Below, piece after piece: positions 11,073 to 22,743 of a stretch of 64,000 nucleotides of DNA (the stretch's first letter is position 1; the number at the start of each line of letters is the position of its first letter). The position numbers and the translations under genes were made by a program. This stretch comes from Clarireedia homoeocarpa. Taxonomy: Eukaryota > Ascomycota > Leotiomycetes > Helotiales > Rutstroemiaceae. Where the stretch lies: assembly GCA_001465935.1 (NCBI GenBank), contig LNKV01000041.1, positions 1 through 64,000 on the forward strand. Reading direction: 5' to 3'. The notes under the pieces were generated by a model. It saw nothing but the letters and a program-made list of their open reading frames with translations, was not told where the DNA came from and did no database searches.

Positions 11073-11480
11073 ATTGTGAATAATTTGCGGTGGTGTTGGT
11101 AATCTTACTAGGGAATGTCAATATATTGGTGATAGAGGAATGATGCAAGGAATTCATAACGAAGATATAAATTCGTTTATAGGGCTTAAATACTGGGTAA
11201 ATACTATTTTAGAAAAAAAGAAAACCAGTAGTCAATTTCTAGGTTATTGTGTCTTCCAAGTTCAAAAACCGTTTTACGTTTTTCAAGATTATAAATCACG
11301 ATTTCCAACATTCGTGCTTCTCGAGTTAAAAAATGGATATCCGAATCTCTAATTCCCGTAATCGGATTAGTGATATATAATAAGTATATATATTATAAGC
11401 CTTATCAAATAAATAAGGCGATATTCATACCAAAATCTAAGAAGACTCCAAAAACCAGCAGACCAACTCAGGGTTCCATA

Positions 11481-12162
11481 ATGCAATTTCACCCGATTGC
11501 TATCTTTGCGTTGGTTGTTACTGTTTCCAATATTTCCAGTGCAACAAGCTGTTCTTCCATGGCGTAAGTAGCTGTAGCTTCAGTGTTTGGCATATAGAGT
11601 ACTAACAGTGGGCAAAATTAGCTTAAGTGGATCCACTTCGGTGTCCTTGTCCGAGACGACATATCCCATCAATGCAACCTCCATCTTCTATGCTTCCAGC
11701 CGGCCAATTTTTAGCTCTACTACTAGGAAATCAAGCTACAACAAGACTTCAGGGCCTACAACGTATCTTGTAGTTGCTTCTGTCGCGACTGCAACTCTCC
11801 AAGCATCTGTCGGATCTGTTACACCTACATCGTATTCCAACAGCTCGTTTGCTTTCAGCTCAACTACCAGTATCATAGACGGCAGAGCATCTCTAGTCTC
11901 TTCCTCGACATCCAGTTCTATTTCGAATACGGCCTCCCAGCAAATAGCATCTGTCGGATCTGTTACATCTATATCGTATTCCAACAGCTCGTTTGCTTTC
12001 AGCTCAGCTACCGGTACTCCAGACGGCACAGCTTCTCTAGTATCATCCTCGACATCAAGTCCTATTTCGAACACGGCCTCCCCACAAAGAGTATCGTTCT
12101 TTGTTATTTCATTGGTTGTTCTATTTAGTACAATGAGGAATGTTGCTTGCTGTGGGATATGA
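11481..12162 (+). CDS. Ser/Thr-rich secreted, probably GPI-anchored wall protein
   Basis: Two exons, 11481-11563 and 11622-12162, give 207 residues. The 58-nt intron has donor GTAAGT, a perfect TACTAAC branch site at 11600 and a TTAG acceptor, and it is this that sets the start at 11481 (Kozak-like ATAATG). The product starts with a signal peptide (MQFHPIAIFALVVTVSNISS) and is then 40% or more Ser/Thr. It contains two tandem near-identical repeats of about 48 residues, each with YSNSSFAFSS and ASLVSSSTSS. It ends in a hydrophobic tail (FFVISLVVLF), as in GPI-anchor precursors. The role is presumably structural at the cell surface. No catalytic domain is visible. Expansion of the repeats could change surface properties between strains. 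Confidence 0.75.
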
Positions 12163-12517
12163 AGGGTAGGACCATAGGAATGTTATGTTTTCGGGTTGCA
12201 AATTAGTTCTGCCTCGGGGTTAGCCCATTTATTTGAAGTTTGACTTAGCATACAAATAGAATGAGTATATGCAGCATCAGAGCTACAAGTACACAACACG
12301 CACCTTCTTTCGTGAGAAATAACCCGTGAGTCTAACCGTGATATCTAGATGCTATCTAGCAAATTATACTACTGTATAAAAGTACCTAGATGACAGAACA
12401 CCCAGCACCTTCGAATAGTTCAGTAGTTGTTGCACATCTGCTTTTCTAGCAAACCAGATATACACCGATATTACACAAGATAAGATTACTAAATTCTAGT
12501 TACTAAATTTAGGATTA
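12163..12517. other. Intergenic, nothing recognised
   Basis: Convergent 3' ends of the wall-protein gene and the F-box-like gene; no motif or repeat seen. Confidence 0.5.
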
Positions 12518-13468
12518 CTACCAACTTCTTCCCGTTCCTCCTTGGCCTCGTATCAGGATACTTGACCTTCCTTCCATGTTGCAAGATATCCGAGCCACAA
12601 AATCTCCGATCTGGGCTGGATCAACAGGCTGGTATAGATGTACTAGATCATACGAGTCAGAGACCTTTGCGTTCTTCAGTCGCTGCGACTCGGTACGCCA
12701 AAGTTCCGTCGGGTTTGGGAAAATCGTTCCGGGCCCAACCTTGCACATTCGCAGAGATCCCAAGCGCGCACATACAATATCGAACCAAGACGAGTCAAGG
12801 TCAACATACATGCCCTTGTGAATTGATATGACGCAGGCCTCGGGTTGATCCATCTTCCCCACAAACTGGGATGCGTTCATGCTTGACAATATATGTGGGA
12901 AAGATGGCGCTTGCCAGTGATGTGCCGCAAATGCAGAATCAAAAGAGTCCATGATCTCTAGATACTGAGGCTGCCCCTTCACCATGTCCTTTGACTGGCC
13001 GATAACTAGCAAGAGCTTGACTTTTGTAGTATCGAAAGTATAATTCCAGTCGAATATTGCCTGAGAAAGTTCGGTCATAGAATTTCCGAACAAAGTGGCC
13101 GCACAACCTCTTCTCTCAAGCTCATCGATCCATTTCAAATCGTGAAATATTTGCCTCCAGGGTATCATATATTTCACGATCTCAAAGTGAGCTAACGGAA
13201 TGCCTGTAGCCATCACTAGTGATACAATATCCATCGGCCGAAGCATTGAAAGTAGAGTCTTTCTGAAGTCGTATGTAAGGAGGAACGCACTTGAAAATCG
13301 ACTGCTAGTATCGACTTGCAAGTCTAATTGCTTATGGGGAGCTCTAGAGCACACTCGATCAAATGCTGTCGATGCGAGATAAACATCATCGGCCCAGAGA
13401 ATAGCCCTCCCACTCTGGCTATGAAATTTCATATAGACGTCGGTGGCAGGAGCCCTATTGAGTCTCAT
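12518..13468 (-). CDS. F-box-like protein
   Basis: A single open frame of 316 codons from ATG 13468; the frame extends upstream to about 13510 without another ATG, so a further 5' exon is possible. The region LRPMDIVSLVMATGIPL (about residues 77-93) followed by PWRQIF resembles the degenerate F-box of large fungal families. F-box proteins carry substrates to SCF ubiquitin ligases through Skp1. The rest shows no leucine-rich or WD repeats, which is usual for these fungal paralogues. C-terminus ends IRGQGGTGRSW. The assignment rests on pattern only. It is separated from the coiled-coil gene upstream by a 725-bp spacer with short repeats. Confidence 0.5.
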   Translation of the reverse strand: MRLNRAPATDVYMKFHSQSGRAILWADDVYLASTAFDRVCSRAPHKQLDLQVDTSSRFSSAFLLTYDFRKTLLSMLRPMDIVSLVMATGIPLAHFEIVKYMIPWRQIFHDLKWIDELERRGCAATLFGNSMTELSQAIFDWNYTFDTTKVKLLLVIGQSKDMVKGQPQYLEIMDSFDSAFAAHHWQAPSFPHILSSMNASQFVGKMDQPEACVISIHKGMYVDLDSSWFDIVCARLGSLRMCKVGPGTIFPNPTELWRTESQRLKNAKVSDSYDLVHLYQPVDPAQIGDFVARISCNMEGRSSILIRGQGGTGRSW

Positions 13469-14193
13469 GTTCAGTTTTGTTAATAGCTCAGTGTATAATG
13501 TAGGAAACACATGACACTTAACTACTCAAGAAGCCAGAGAGTTGTTACACAGGCTCATATAATAGACCGAAGACCGTTTACTATATGCATAACTCTCCTG
13601 AACGAGAAACTGCTTGCAGATAATTTGAATCACATTCGCCTGGTAGAAATCTGTTAGTAGAACCCCCTTCTGGGTTTCACTAAGCGCTTGCAGCTAAATT
13701 AGTTGCGTTCCAACACGGTAGAATTCTAGTAATAGATTGATTGGCCTATTCTCATACCACGGATCTCCGTTTGCTGGGGTTATTTTTTCCCCGTAAAATT
13801 CTAATAGTAGAAGATTGATGGCCAGGTGTCATGCGCTTATGCCTTAGGTCTTACCCTCGAAACCAAGGTTTGGTATAATTCTAATAGTAGAATTCTAATG
13901 CTAGAAGACTAATGTTGCAGATGGAGTGGGGATGAGACGGTAGGGTTACATATAGGGCTGCATGACGGCGTAGGGCTGCATGCGATGTGGGGCTGCATAC
14001 GGCACGATGTGGGGTGAGCCCCAGCTATGTCAATCCAAATCACTCCATTCACATAGCATCGGTCAACCAGACTTGTTGGAGCACTGCATTCTGCATTAAA
14101 CCCAAAATTGAAAACATGAAACCCAAAACATAAATCAAGGCAAAATCAGCAAACATCCCACAACATAGAATTCCATCCTGCCTATGTCCCATA
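13469..14193. other. Spacer with short degenerate repeats
   Basis: The motif TAGAATTCTAATAGTAGAA recurs in varied form at about 13715-13735, 13795-13815 and 13875-13910. GGGCTGCATG-type units recur at about 13957-14010. No gene seen. Confidence 0.5.
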
Positions 14194-15362
14194 CTAGTAA
14201 GCTCCATTAACCATGAATTTGACGCGCTTCGTTGGTTCTTCACCCGTAGAGTGGCGACGTTTGTTTGACATCATGTTAGATCCTCTGCAGTCGGTGAATT
14301 CCTCAGGCACGCTAGCAATGTTGTTGCCAAGAATGCCAACGCCATCGTCCTGCCTGTGTGCAGGAACGATACCAAATGCGTTCATGTCTCCAAGAAACAT
14401 AGTGTTTGAAGTGTTACCGCTATCTCCAGGACCAGACGATATGCCACCGTTGCTGTCGACTGGGACACTATCGTCGTCATTGGCGCCCTCGGGAGTACGA
14501 GCAAGTGGGACTACTATCGTTTCTTCCGAAGCGTTCGAGGTAATATCGATATATTCTAACACCCTATCTTGAGGTTGGATGAGCTGTGAGGCGACTGCAT
14601 CGTTCGAGACCACGCGCTGGACGGGACCGAGAAAAACGTAACCGGGTGGCACATTCCCCGCGGGGAATTCCTCTTGCTCCACTTCATCTGATGTAGTAAC
14701 TGGCGAACCGACATGCTCCTCGTCGCATAGTGAACATACGTCTCGAAATCCCGGATCGGCAAGATCGAGAGAGATAGGACCTGTGACATAGCAATTTGGC
14801 GATACTCGGTCATCGTCCACATAGAAAGGGACTTTAACATTAAGGTCGAATTCGTATGATTCAGCTCGTCGTGCGCAACAAGGACATTCTTTGCATAACA
14901 ATCCCACTGGTATGCTGACGATCATGAATCCATCTTCATCCCGTTTCTAAGTCAGTTGCGTTAGCTTCAGCTCAGCCCTCAACTACACAGCCAACTTACT
15001 TGCATTGCCTCCAAACGAGACGCACTTAGCTCTGCGTTCGCTATAGCATTGCGTGCCCTGCCTTCGGCATCGGTTGCTCTCCACTCAGCTTGAAGCTGCC
15101 TGACTTCGGCATCTCGAGCTCTCCCCTCCGCATGATTCTTTTGCCCTTCCAATTCTTGCAATCGCGCTGTCCTAGCTTGCCACTCAGGTTTGAGTCTTTG
15201 AGTGTTGATCCGTTCTTGGAGGATCCATCGTTCTTTCTCTCGCAGTTGCGATTCCAGAACGACTTGCCTGAGCCGAGCTAAGTTGTGGTTCAAAGTCTCT
15301 TGGTGTAGAGACGAGTCGGCTGATTTGATTTGGGCTTCAAAAAGCTCAACGAGGGATTCCAT
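14194..15362 (-). CDS. Coiled-coil protein with cysteine motifs
   Basis: Two exons on the minus strand, 15362-15000 and 14946-14194, joined by a 53-nt intron (GTAAGT donor, GCTAACG branch, CTTAG acceptor); the frame is continuous and gives 371 residues. Residues about 1-121 form a long Ala/Glu/Arg/Gln coiled coil (LQAEWRATDAEGRARNA). The second exon opens with CKECPCCARR and later CSLCDEEH, which could bind zinc. It then becomes acidic and disordered, ending with a basic KRRHSTGEEPTKRVKF, a likely nuclear localisation signal. It resembles in layout the small coiled-coil gene at 17186. Function unknown. Confidence 0.7.
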
Positions 15363-15810
15363 TGTAAAGCCTTAGGTATAGAAAGAAGTAGGAAAGATTG
15401 AGGTAATTTCTTGGGCAGAGATATAACAGAGCAATGAATTGGATTGCTTGATGGTGATATAAGACAGGTAATGAAGATGATTGCTCGATAATAGAAGGAG
15501 TTAAAGGGGGGAGTGCTATTGTTGAATGAAAGTACAGTATTTATAAGTAATTCCAACCGACTCAAGTCCAGTTTTTCTGAGATATACATGCATTTGAATA
15601 GTTGGATCACATTCTGCTTCCCACGGTCAAATTTAACATCAATATGCGCGCGTATAATTTCATGCATTTTTCTATCATATACTCAAACGACATATTATAT
15701 CTACTCAAGTTCTCGACCAACCAGGACACTTGCCACTACTCCCTCCCCTTTCTTGATCACCTTCCAACTTCCCTATCTGAACACTTCCGAGGCATCTTAC
15801 TCAGCTCTGG
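15363..15810. other. Intergenic, nothing recognised
   Basis: Promoter side of the coiled-coil gene and 3' side of the secreted-protein gene. Overlapping open frames here lack splice or domain support. Confidence 0.5.
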
Positions 15811-16643
15811 CTATAAGGGGTAGCGACAGGAGGAGTATTGGTGGCTACAATAGTGATAGGAATTGGTGTGTAATGAAGTTGATGTGAGTGGCAGGCCCGA
15901 TGATGCACCCGACCAAGCGCTCCCATTGACACCATGCCATGAGCCACTCTCATGAACTCCAGCAGAGATGGCCGAGGCAGTAGTAATGCTACCGATATCA
16001 GTGCTGATAGGGTATACTTGAGTATTAGTTGTCTGTACACTGAACTCAGTCCTAACTTCAGCAATTGTCGCCGTTGTGGAGGGCCCGATGGAAGTGAGGA
16101 ATGAAGTTGCCGTCGATATTGGTACCAAACAACTTACTGTGCCATTCTGTTGCACATTTAGGGAAGTGATGTTTGCAGTGCCACCCTCAATAGTTGCTTT
16201 TACGCAAGAGGTCTGTTGATTACCGGCGCATTCCCTAAAGACATAGATCAGCATGTGCTTCTAAGACATCAGAGCTAGAAGACACCAACCATAGGATAGT
16301 AGCAGACCCATTGGGTACTTCCAGGGGGACAATCACTTCTGCATTTTGAACTCCGGAACAGGCTATTGGCTGAAGAGCAAATATTACGGGAAGAAAGTTG
16401 TCATTAGAAAATACAAGTGTTGCTTCACACGGCGCATCGAGCGATGTTTCAATCCTAGCACAAATTCAGCTGCGCCAAACGAGAATACGAACAAACTCAC
16501 CCTGCAACCAGGGTTGCGCCTGCTTGTATGGTGATAGCGGGTGATAGCATGCAGATGGTTGGTGGCTCGCGTCCATATACCAGATTGGTAAGTATCAAGA
16601 ACTGCCAGAGTGTCAAGAACTTCAGGATCATTGGAGCTTGCAT
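15811..16643 (-). CDS. Secreted protein with cysteine-bearing N-terminal domain and Ser/Thr tail
   Basis: Three minus-strand exons, 16643-16501, 16454-16290 and 16234-15811, give 243 residues. Introns are 46 and 55 nt; the first has a GTGAGT donor and CTAG acceptor, the second a weak GTTGGT donor with a CTGAT branch. The product begins with a signal peptide (MQAPMILKFLTLWQFLIL, then VYGREPP). A probable beta-sandwich of about 110 residues follows, with cysteines in TICML, APCEATL, PIACSG, LWECAG and QTSCVKA. After it comes a long Ser/Thr-rich stretch. I do not recognise the family. No clear GPI tail is seen at the end chosen. A TATA box lies 126 bp upstream. Confidence 0.65.
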
Positions 16644-16768
16644 TTTCGTAGAGAGATATGGACGTTTGGACTTGTTAAATTTGAGGATGAAATAGGTGTA
16701 TGCTAATAGAGTGAGTTAGTAGTGGCGATATCGTTAGTGAGTAGTGGTTCACTTGTGATTTAAGAGTC

Positions 16769-16776
16769 CTTATATA
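16769..16776 (-). promoter_or_regulatory. TATA box of the secreted-protein gene
   Basis: Minus strand reads GGGTATATAAGG, about 126 bp before the ATG at 16643, a usual distance for a fungal core promoter with a short leader. Confidence 0.5.
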
Positions 16777-17185
16777 CCCGAATGGGTATACACGACTGTC
16801 ACAGTATCTAGTAGGCATATTCTCCGTCTACCGTGGACCGATTCAAGCATCATACGAAACTCATTTTGTGAAAACGCAACCGGCGTTTACCTTTTCTTAG
16901 TTTACCGTAGTCCGACTCACGAATGACGAGTGCCATCCAGAATTTCCAGCTTGCCGCGCCTAGCTATTATGAGCACTGAAATGTAACATGTTATCCTGGT
17001 TAATTGTAGCAGAATTTGTTACATCTATACATAGTCATGTTGGAACCACACGATGTAGTATTCTTTTATCACATTACTATAAATCACAAGGTCATATCTC
17101 AATTACTTGCTAAATCAGCTAGGACCGAAGTCAATCTTTCAGCATCTCCCGAAAACAGACCAACATCACCAACATCACCAACATC
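16777..17185. other. Divergent intergenic region
   Basis: Lies between two divergently transcribed genes; nothing beyond the TATA box is recognised. Confidence 0.4.
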
Positions 17186-17749
17186 ATGGCATCCAACAGC
17201 CTCTCCTACTTGGGTTCCCAACAGAATGCGGAACATCAGCAACACTATCTTTCTTTTCCTTTCGACGAAACCTTAAATATTGATTTGAGTACTCCAGTCG
17301 AAGCCAAGACCACCTTGTCCCCTGATTTAAGCGGGGTCAGTGCGTAAGTAGCAAGCATCACGCCAGTAAGGATTGAAGTGCTAAGATTTCTAACCAGTGA
17401 TGTCAAAATGATACTCCAAGAGGTTCGAGCACTGGGCGAGAAGTTAGAAGACAGGGATTTGGAGGCAATTAAGAACAGCTTGGGTGCGATGGAAGCTAGA
17501 TTGACATCAGCGGAGGCCAGAATAACCTCTGCGAATAACAAAGCAAGTCTCACTGAGAGATCTTTGAGAGATCTGATTGCTCAACAATCCGAGTACTTCA
17601 CTGCTGCGATCGAAAAGCAATCCGAGCGTTTCGCGGCTTCGATGGAAAAGCAATCAGGGCGTGTAGATCAATTGGAGGGAGATTACAATAGTTTGTGTGA
17701 ATGGGCTGAAGAGACGCACCACGAGATGTCAAGAGGCTCGCGGAGATAA
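17186..17749 (+). CDS. Small coiled-coil protein
   Basis: Two exons, 17186-17343 and 17398-17749, joined across a 54-nt intron (GTAAGT donor, TTCTAACCAG acceptor region), give 169 residues starting MASNSLSYLGSQQNAE. Exon 2 encodes a continuous coiled coil (about residues 54-160) of heptads, including a short internal duplication: EYFTAAIEKQSE followed by RFAASMEKQSG. There is no catalytic motif. The context is lineage-specific genes on both sides. It may act as an oligomeric scaffold, but nothing in the sequence says so. The alternative is a diverged duplicate of the N-terminal half of the 14194-15362 gene. Confidence 0.65.
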
Positions 17750-18407
17750 GTGGCTTGCTTTCATTTCACTAGCATTGGATGATTAATGGAGTTGTGGCGT
17801 GGTTGCTTTCATGTACCTAGCTAGTCCACAAACTCGCGCTACTGCAGGTCAGAGCAGGGGTATCGATTTGGTGGGGCATAATTGTGGAACAGTTGGTGAC
17901 CGTTAGAAGTTTCCTTCCTTTTACGGATTCGTACTTTCGTATTCACACGTTAAACCAGCTTATCTCTTATCGATATGTCCCGTGAGATTTAGAAAAGTGC
18001 TTTTTGTGGTTCCGACCGTTTGCCAACAACAATACTCCCATCACCATCACAGCTTATTTCATAGTCCAATCACAATCCATTCCACAGTCACATCAAAATG
18101 GCAGGGAAGTCGTAAAATTTGATTATCACGAGAGCTATTCTCTGTCGTCCTATCATAGCATTCATGCCGTGTCGGAAAGGCCGTAAGCATACAAAAAGAG
18201 CCAGTCCCAGCAATTTGGTTCACCCGCCCCGGTAGCGCAAGTCATCACATGACTGTAAGATCATCCCAAAATTTTCCTAACCTAGTCTGCCGGTTACTTA
18301 ATTTATCCACTGCCCGCACTCTCTTGAAGCCATCCTCTCTGCATTGTGCACCAGAGGTATCAAAAAATGGCGGAAATCGTCTCCGTTCTTTAAGAACGGA
18401 TGCTGCC
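17750..18407. other. Intergenic, nothing recognised
   Basis: No supported gene. One open frame at 18004-18186 has no context. Confidence 0.4.
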
Positions 18408-19140
18408 TAGGTTAGTTCAGCGATTATGAAGGTCAATTTATAATTACAAACCTTCAATAACTTTGACATATCTTGACTGCGAACATAACACATTTCAATG
18501 AAGTCCAAAAACTCGGGAGACGGTTCAAACTTCGCATCAATTCCCTTGCCACTGAAACTGCCCGATAACATCTTCTGCCGAAGTACCTTGCCGATCGGTT
18601 GCTCTGAGCATCGGGTAATCATATGAATAGCCAACTCGGCGAGACACCGGAAATCCTTCCCACCGTTGGTGCCAGTAGTGCTCTCAGGGCTTAGCTCGGC
18701 GCTGAACTAGATAGTTTGGCCACTCCGCTTTTTTCAAGGAAGATGTTGGTGGCTTTCAGGTTGTTGTACACGAGCGCCGACCTCGCCGCAGGGGTGCTTG
18801 TATGGAGGTAACACATCCCTCGAACCACTTGGACAAGGACAGCCGATACATGCTTTTCATTTAGATCGATAGTGCAATGGATGATATCATCCAGTGTTAC
18901 TTCCGAGAGTGCCGATCCGACATAGGTGTCGTTTCCTTTGGTAAAGACGCAGAGAGTAGGCAGGAAGTAGACTTGTCCTTCAGCTTGCCGAGCAAGTTCG
19001 ACTAGCTGCGACCGCTGTGCGTTATAGTCCAGGGTAAGGCAGTGCCGTAGGACGCATGCTGAATAACTGACTCGATTTGGCTTTGGATAGGCAATGTATG
19101 TGGTTCGAGAGAACCCTAGGACAAGTGTGCGATCATGATC
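18408..19140 (-). pseudogene. Relic of a protein kinase domain
   Basis: About 150 sense codons on the minus strand (19140-18692) read like the middle of a eukaryotic kinase: an alpha-E-like LVQVVRGMCYLHTSTP, then a catalytic-loop-like YNNLKATNIFLEKSGVAKL. The HRD aspartate is absent (LVYNNLK in place of HRDxK) and the DFG motif is lost. The frame ends at 18692 and resumes in another frame (about 18690-18408) with a C-lobe-like ELAIHMITRC and SPEFLDFIEMCY. Upstream, a stop follows shortly before 19140. So it is a decayed copy. The catalytic-loop wording (NNLK..NIFL) resembles a fungal family of divergent kinases rather than any standard one. Confidence 0.5.
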
Positions 19141-19566
19141 GAAATCTTCCTAGGTGAGGTCTTCATTCCCTGTGGCACAGTTTTCGGTTTGCTTTGGGAT
19201 AGTTTCCAGATTCGTAGTGTGTCTCCCGAAGGAAGATGAAGGGTAGTTTGCGAGGCGCTTTCTCCAGGTATCCATGATTGTGGACGAAGGTGTGGTGCGC
19301 CTTCAAACTTAATGTGATTTAAAGGTACGCACAATACTTTCTACATACGGTATTGCGATGCTTATGCCTCTGCAAGAGCTGGAATGCTTGATACTTTTCT
19401 ACGGAATCGGTAACTAGTTCAACGGGAACTGGTAACCGGTCAAACAGTATTCGTGAAACCTCTTTGGTGGGATAGAGTACCAACAACGTGTTGACTCTTG
19501 TGAATTAAAGAATAAATAGCAATCCCAGATGTTCCCGTCAGAAATTTACCTGATACAACCTGCAAA

Positions 19567-22500
19567 ATGACACGACCAGAAACGACATGGTTGACCTTCG
19601 GAGCAGGCTCGGAAGGTCTGGTGCTTCACGAGCATCATCGCACGTACACGGCCCTACAGGATTTGAGCTCCCTGGAGACACAGACGCCACAAATGATTAC
19701 CCTGATTGGCCGAGACACCAAAACACGAGCATTACGCAAGCTAAGGTCAGGAAGTGCCCCGAATGAAGGCGTGAGAGGCGAAGTACAACTTCGGGTAGCT
19801 CTAGACACTCTCACTGAGCCCGACCCTGTGTTGTATGCTGATTGTGAGATGCACAACTTTGCCCGACCTGTTGGTATCGGAGCAGACCAGTATCGGGATA
19901 TTGTTTCCAGGCCATTGCCATTCTCCAAAGGCTTAAATCCAACATCACTGGCGCACCAAATATATGCAAAGCTTCTCTTCCCTTTCAGCACGGCTGTCTG
20001 CTTGTTCGCCGATGATCTTGGGGGATTATCCGCCGCAGCGGACGTCGTAGCATCATGGCTGACAGTTTTAAAATGCCCACCAACTGATCTCCCAACCTCA
20101 GCAAATCCAGAGGTTATCATATTTCAAAAGGCGACATCTGCGGGCGAGGACACAACGACTAGAAAGTTTCTGTCCGCATTAAATCGAGAAATTGGAAAAA
20201 GACAGGGTAGCAAGCTGAATAATGACGAATTTGAGTCATTGCTTGGTAAAATCTTCAGTCGAATACATGTACTCAATCTACCAGATCTCAAAGCTTCGCA
20301 GGTGGTCTGGGCCCCACTGAGAGACCGCCTTCGACATATTTCGAAAAATGTACAAGGACTGCGTAGGGACAATCAAGTCTCTTTCTCTGCAAATCACTTT
20401 ACGGCCTTCTTCCACTTAGCATGCGACCATTTTGCGTCAAATGCAGACTCGCCGTTCAGCTTTGTCGCTGCCTCCCGATTCGCAAATCCTATTCCCGAAG
20501 AGATACCCACTCACATTGCATCGTTCCTCAAGCACGTCTCTCGCAACCAGGTTCTCAATTTTGCGGTGCCCATAATCGCATCTGCATTGGTCTTTGATAG
20601 TTACCCTCCTGGAATGCATGGTAAGTATAGAATAGTGTTATCGTTCAGATTCCAGTACTCACATATTTTGTATAGCCTTCAATCCATGGCAGGTCTTCCG
20701 AACGTTCTTCTATCAGATCTGCCTCGAATTAGACCCGTTCGAGTTTCCTCAAATGACGCTCGGGATCGAATCGGCCTTCAGCCAGTTTGCAATGGTGGTA
20801 GTGAACACTACTGATGGGGTATCGATTCATAGAAAGACACTCTCACGGTTCAGTCGAAAATGGAAAATAATACACAGTAACACCACATGCTTCGGTTGCT
20901 TGGCTCGTAAGCCCGAAAATACCCTTACTTGCCAACACTCTTTCTGCGACGAATGCATCGTTTCTTTTGGCGAAGAACAACACTCCGAACACTGGAAGTT
21001 TCTGATCTCCTGCTGTCCTTTGTGTAGCGAAGAAAACACACGACATATTTCTCTGAAACCAAAGACAGCTGGCGTAAGGACAATTATAGCAGAGGGCGGT
21101 GGTATCAAAGGAATCGTGCCACTATCGTTTCTCAAGGATCTCGAAACTGCCATTGGACTACCTATGAACGTTTCAGAACATTTTGATGTGGCATTTGGGA
21201 GTAGCTCAGGTTCGTTCTAAGCCTGAAATTGTGTCGAACTCCCGTATACTAAACACATCGTAGGTGCCCTCGTAATCCTAGGCTTATTTGTCAAAGGATG
21301 GCCGGTCGAAGTATGCCTTGAACAGTTTCAAACGCTCTCAGAAGTAGCATTCCGTAAGAGATTTCGGTTTAGCAGGGCATTCTGGTTTTGCCGATATTTG
21401 GCGCCGTTTCTGGATATGATATTGGCAATCGCGACAGATAGTCACTACAGTTCAAAGGGTATCAATAGAGCTCTTCAATCAGTGTTTGACCCGGCTGTAG
21501 TCCTATTTGGGGCATCTGCTAGTGGTGCGAAGATTGGGATAACTGCCACAACGACCAAGGACTGTTCTACCTGCATCTTCACAAACTACAACGGTCAAAG
21601 AAGACGTTCAGACGATTGTGGTATGTTACTACAGAGAGAGGACTAGGCAATCAACTAATTCATACCAAGGTTACCGTGTTATTCGCCCCGAAGATGCAGA
21701 AAAAGAAGTGTGTGTGTGGCAAGCGTGAGTCACTGATGTTCATATCACCCGGAAGAGTCATGAACCCACTAACATGTGCTTCCAGCGCCCGAGCCAGCTC
21801 AGCTGCACCACCGTAAGAATCAAGTTCGACGTCAATAGGCAAGGCTAACAACAATTACAGTTATTTCAAGCCCTTTGATGGATACCAGGATGGCGGCCTA
21901 AGTGGCCACAACAACCCCATCAACCTAGCGTTGTGGGAGCAAGATAAGATATGGTCTAGATGTAAGAAACAGCCGGATGTGGTTGTTTCTCTCGGGACTG
22001 GCTTCATACAGCAGAACGTAGAGGACACAAGTTCTAAACTTGCAGCTTTCCTTCGGTCTCGTTGCATGCCTCGTCTCTTCAGATCCTTCATGAATTCTTT
22101 CATCGGTGAGAGCAGGTGGCGAGAACTCCTCAATACTCTTTCTCCTCAGGAGCGAGACAGATACCATCGACTCAACATCGAGTTCCGAGATTCTGAGCCT
22201 GCTATTGATGACATAGGAGCGATAAATGAACTACGTCAACAGGTTAAGTACCAGGCGGGCTCTAATGATCATATACAGCGATGCGCTGACAATCTTCTGG
22301 CATCGTTGTTCTACCTCGAGCTTGAGGACGTACCAGTATACGATCGCACGGTTTACATTTGTCGAGCACGCATCCTCTGTAGGTTAAATGCTTGTAGCAG
22401 CTCCCTTCGAGTTCTCATAGGACGATTGGTGGAAAGAAGAGCTCGATTTCATATCGGGTTCCAGAATTTTGTGTTTGCCGTAGACCAGGGCGTAGTTGAT

Positions 22501-22743
22501 AACGTCGAGGCGGGGATACCGTTCTCGAAGACAGTGGTGTTTAAAGTAAGAACATTGAGAGACGCTGTCGACATAAAAATCGACGGCATCGTTGCAAGAG
22601 CAAGGAGTATCAGTAACTGCCCATACACCGTTGAGTCTTTGATCAATGATCAAGGTTTAAACTGTGTATTCGGTCGTCGCGGTTTGAAGCGCGTCAACGT
22701 ACATTCGGAGCAGCAGAGTGTCAAGCGATCGAGGCTTAATTGA
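19567..22743 (+). CDS. RING finger plus patatin-like phospholipase
   Basis: Six exons: 19567-20620, 20676-21209, 21264-21620, 21670-21724, 21786-21812 and 21861-22743. The frame is continuous and gives 969 residues. Introns are 48-61 nt with good branch sites (TACTAAAC in the second). Domains: residues 1-400, unrecognised, possibly a nucleotide-binding-like N-terminus; about 423-470, a RING-type cysteine/histidine cluster (CFGC, CQHSFCDEC, CCPLC). Then a patatin domain with the oxyanion GGGIKG at about 492, the nucleophile elbow GSSSG with Ser528 at an exon junction, and the DGG aspartate at about 686 (YQDGGLSGHNNP). All catalytic elements are present, so lipid acyl hydrolysis is expected (established for the family). 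The last 250 residues are unassigned. Patatin domains serve as effectors in some fungal incompatibility and NLR systems; a similar role here is inference. Confidence 0.85.

Noticed and set aside
18225..18260. tRNA-like fragment (CCGGTAGCGCAAGTC)
   Set aside because: No acceptor stem or T-loop could be paired around it.
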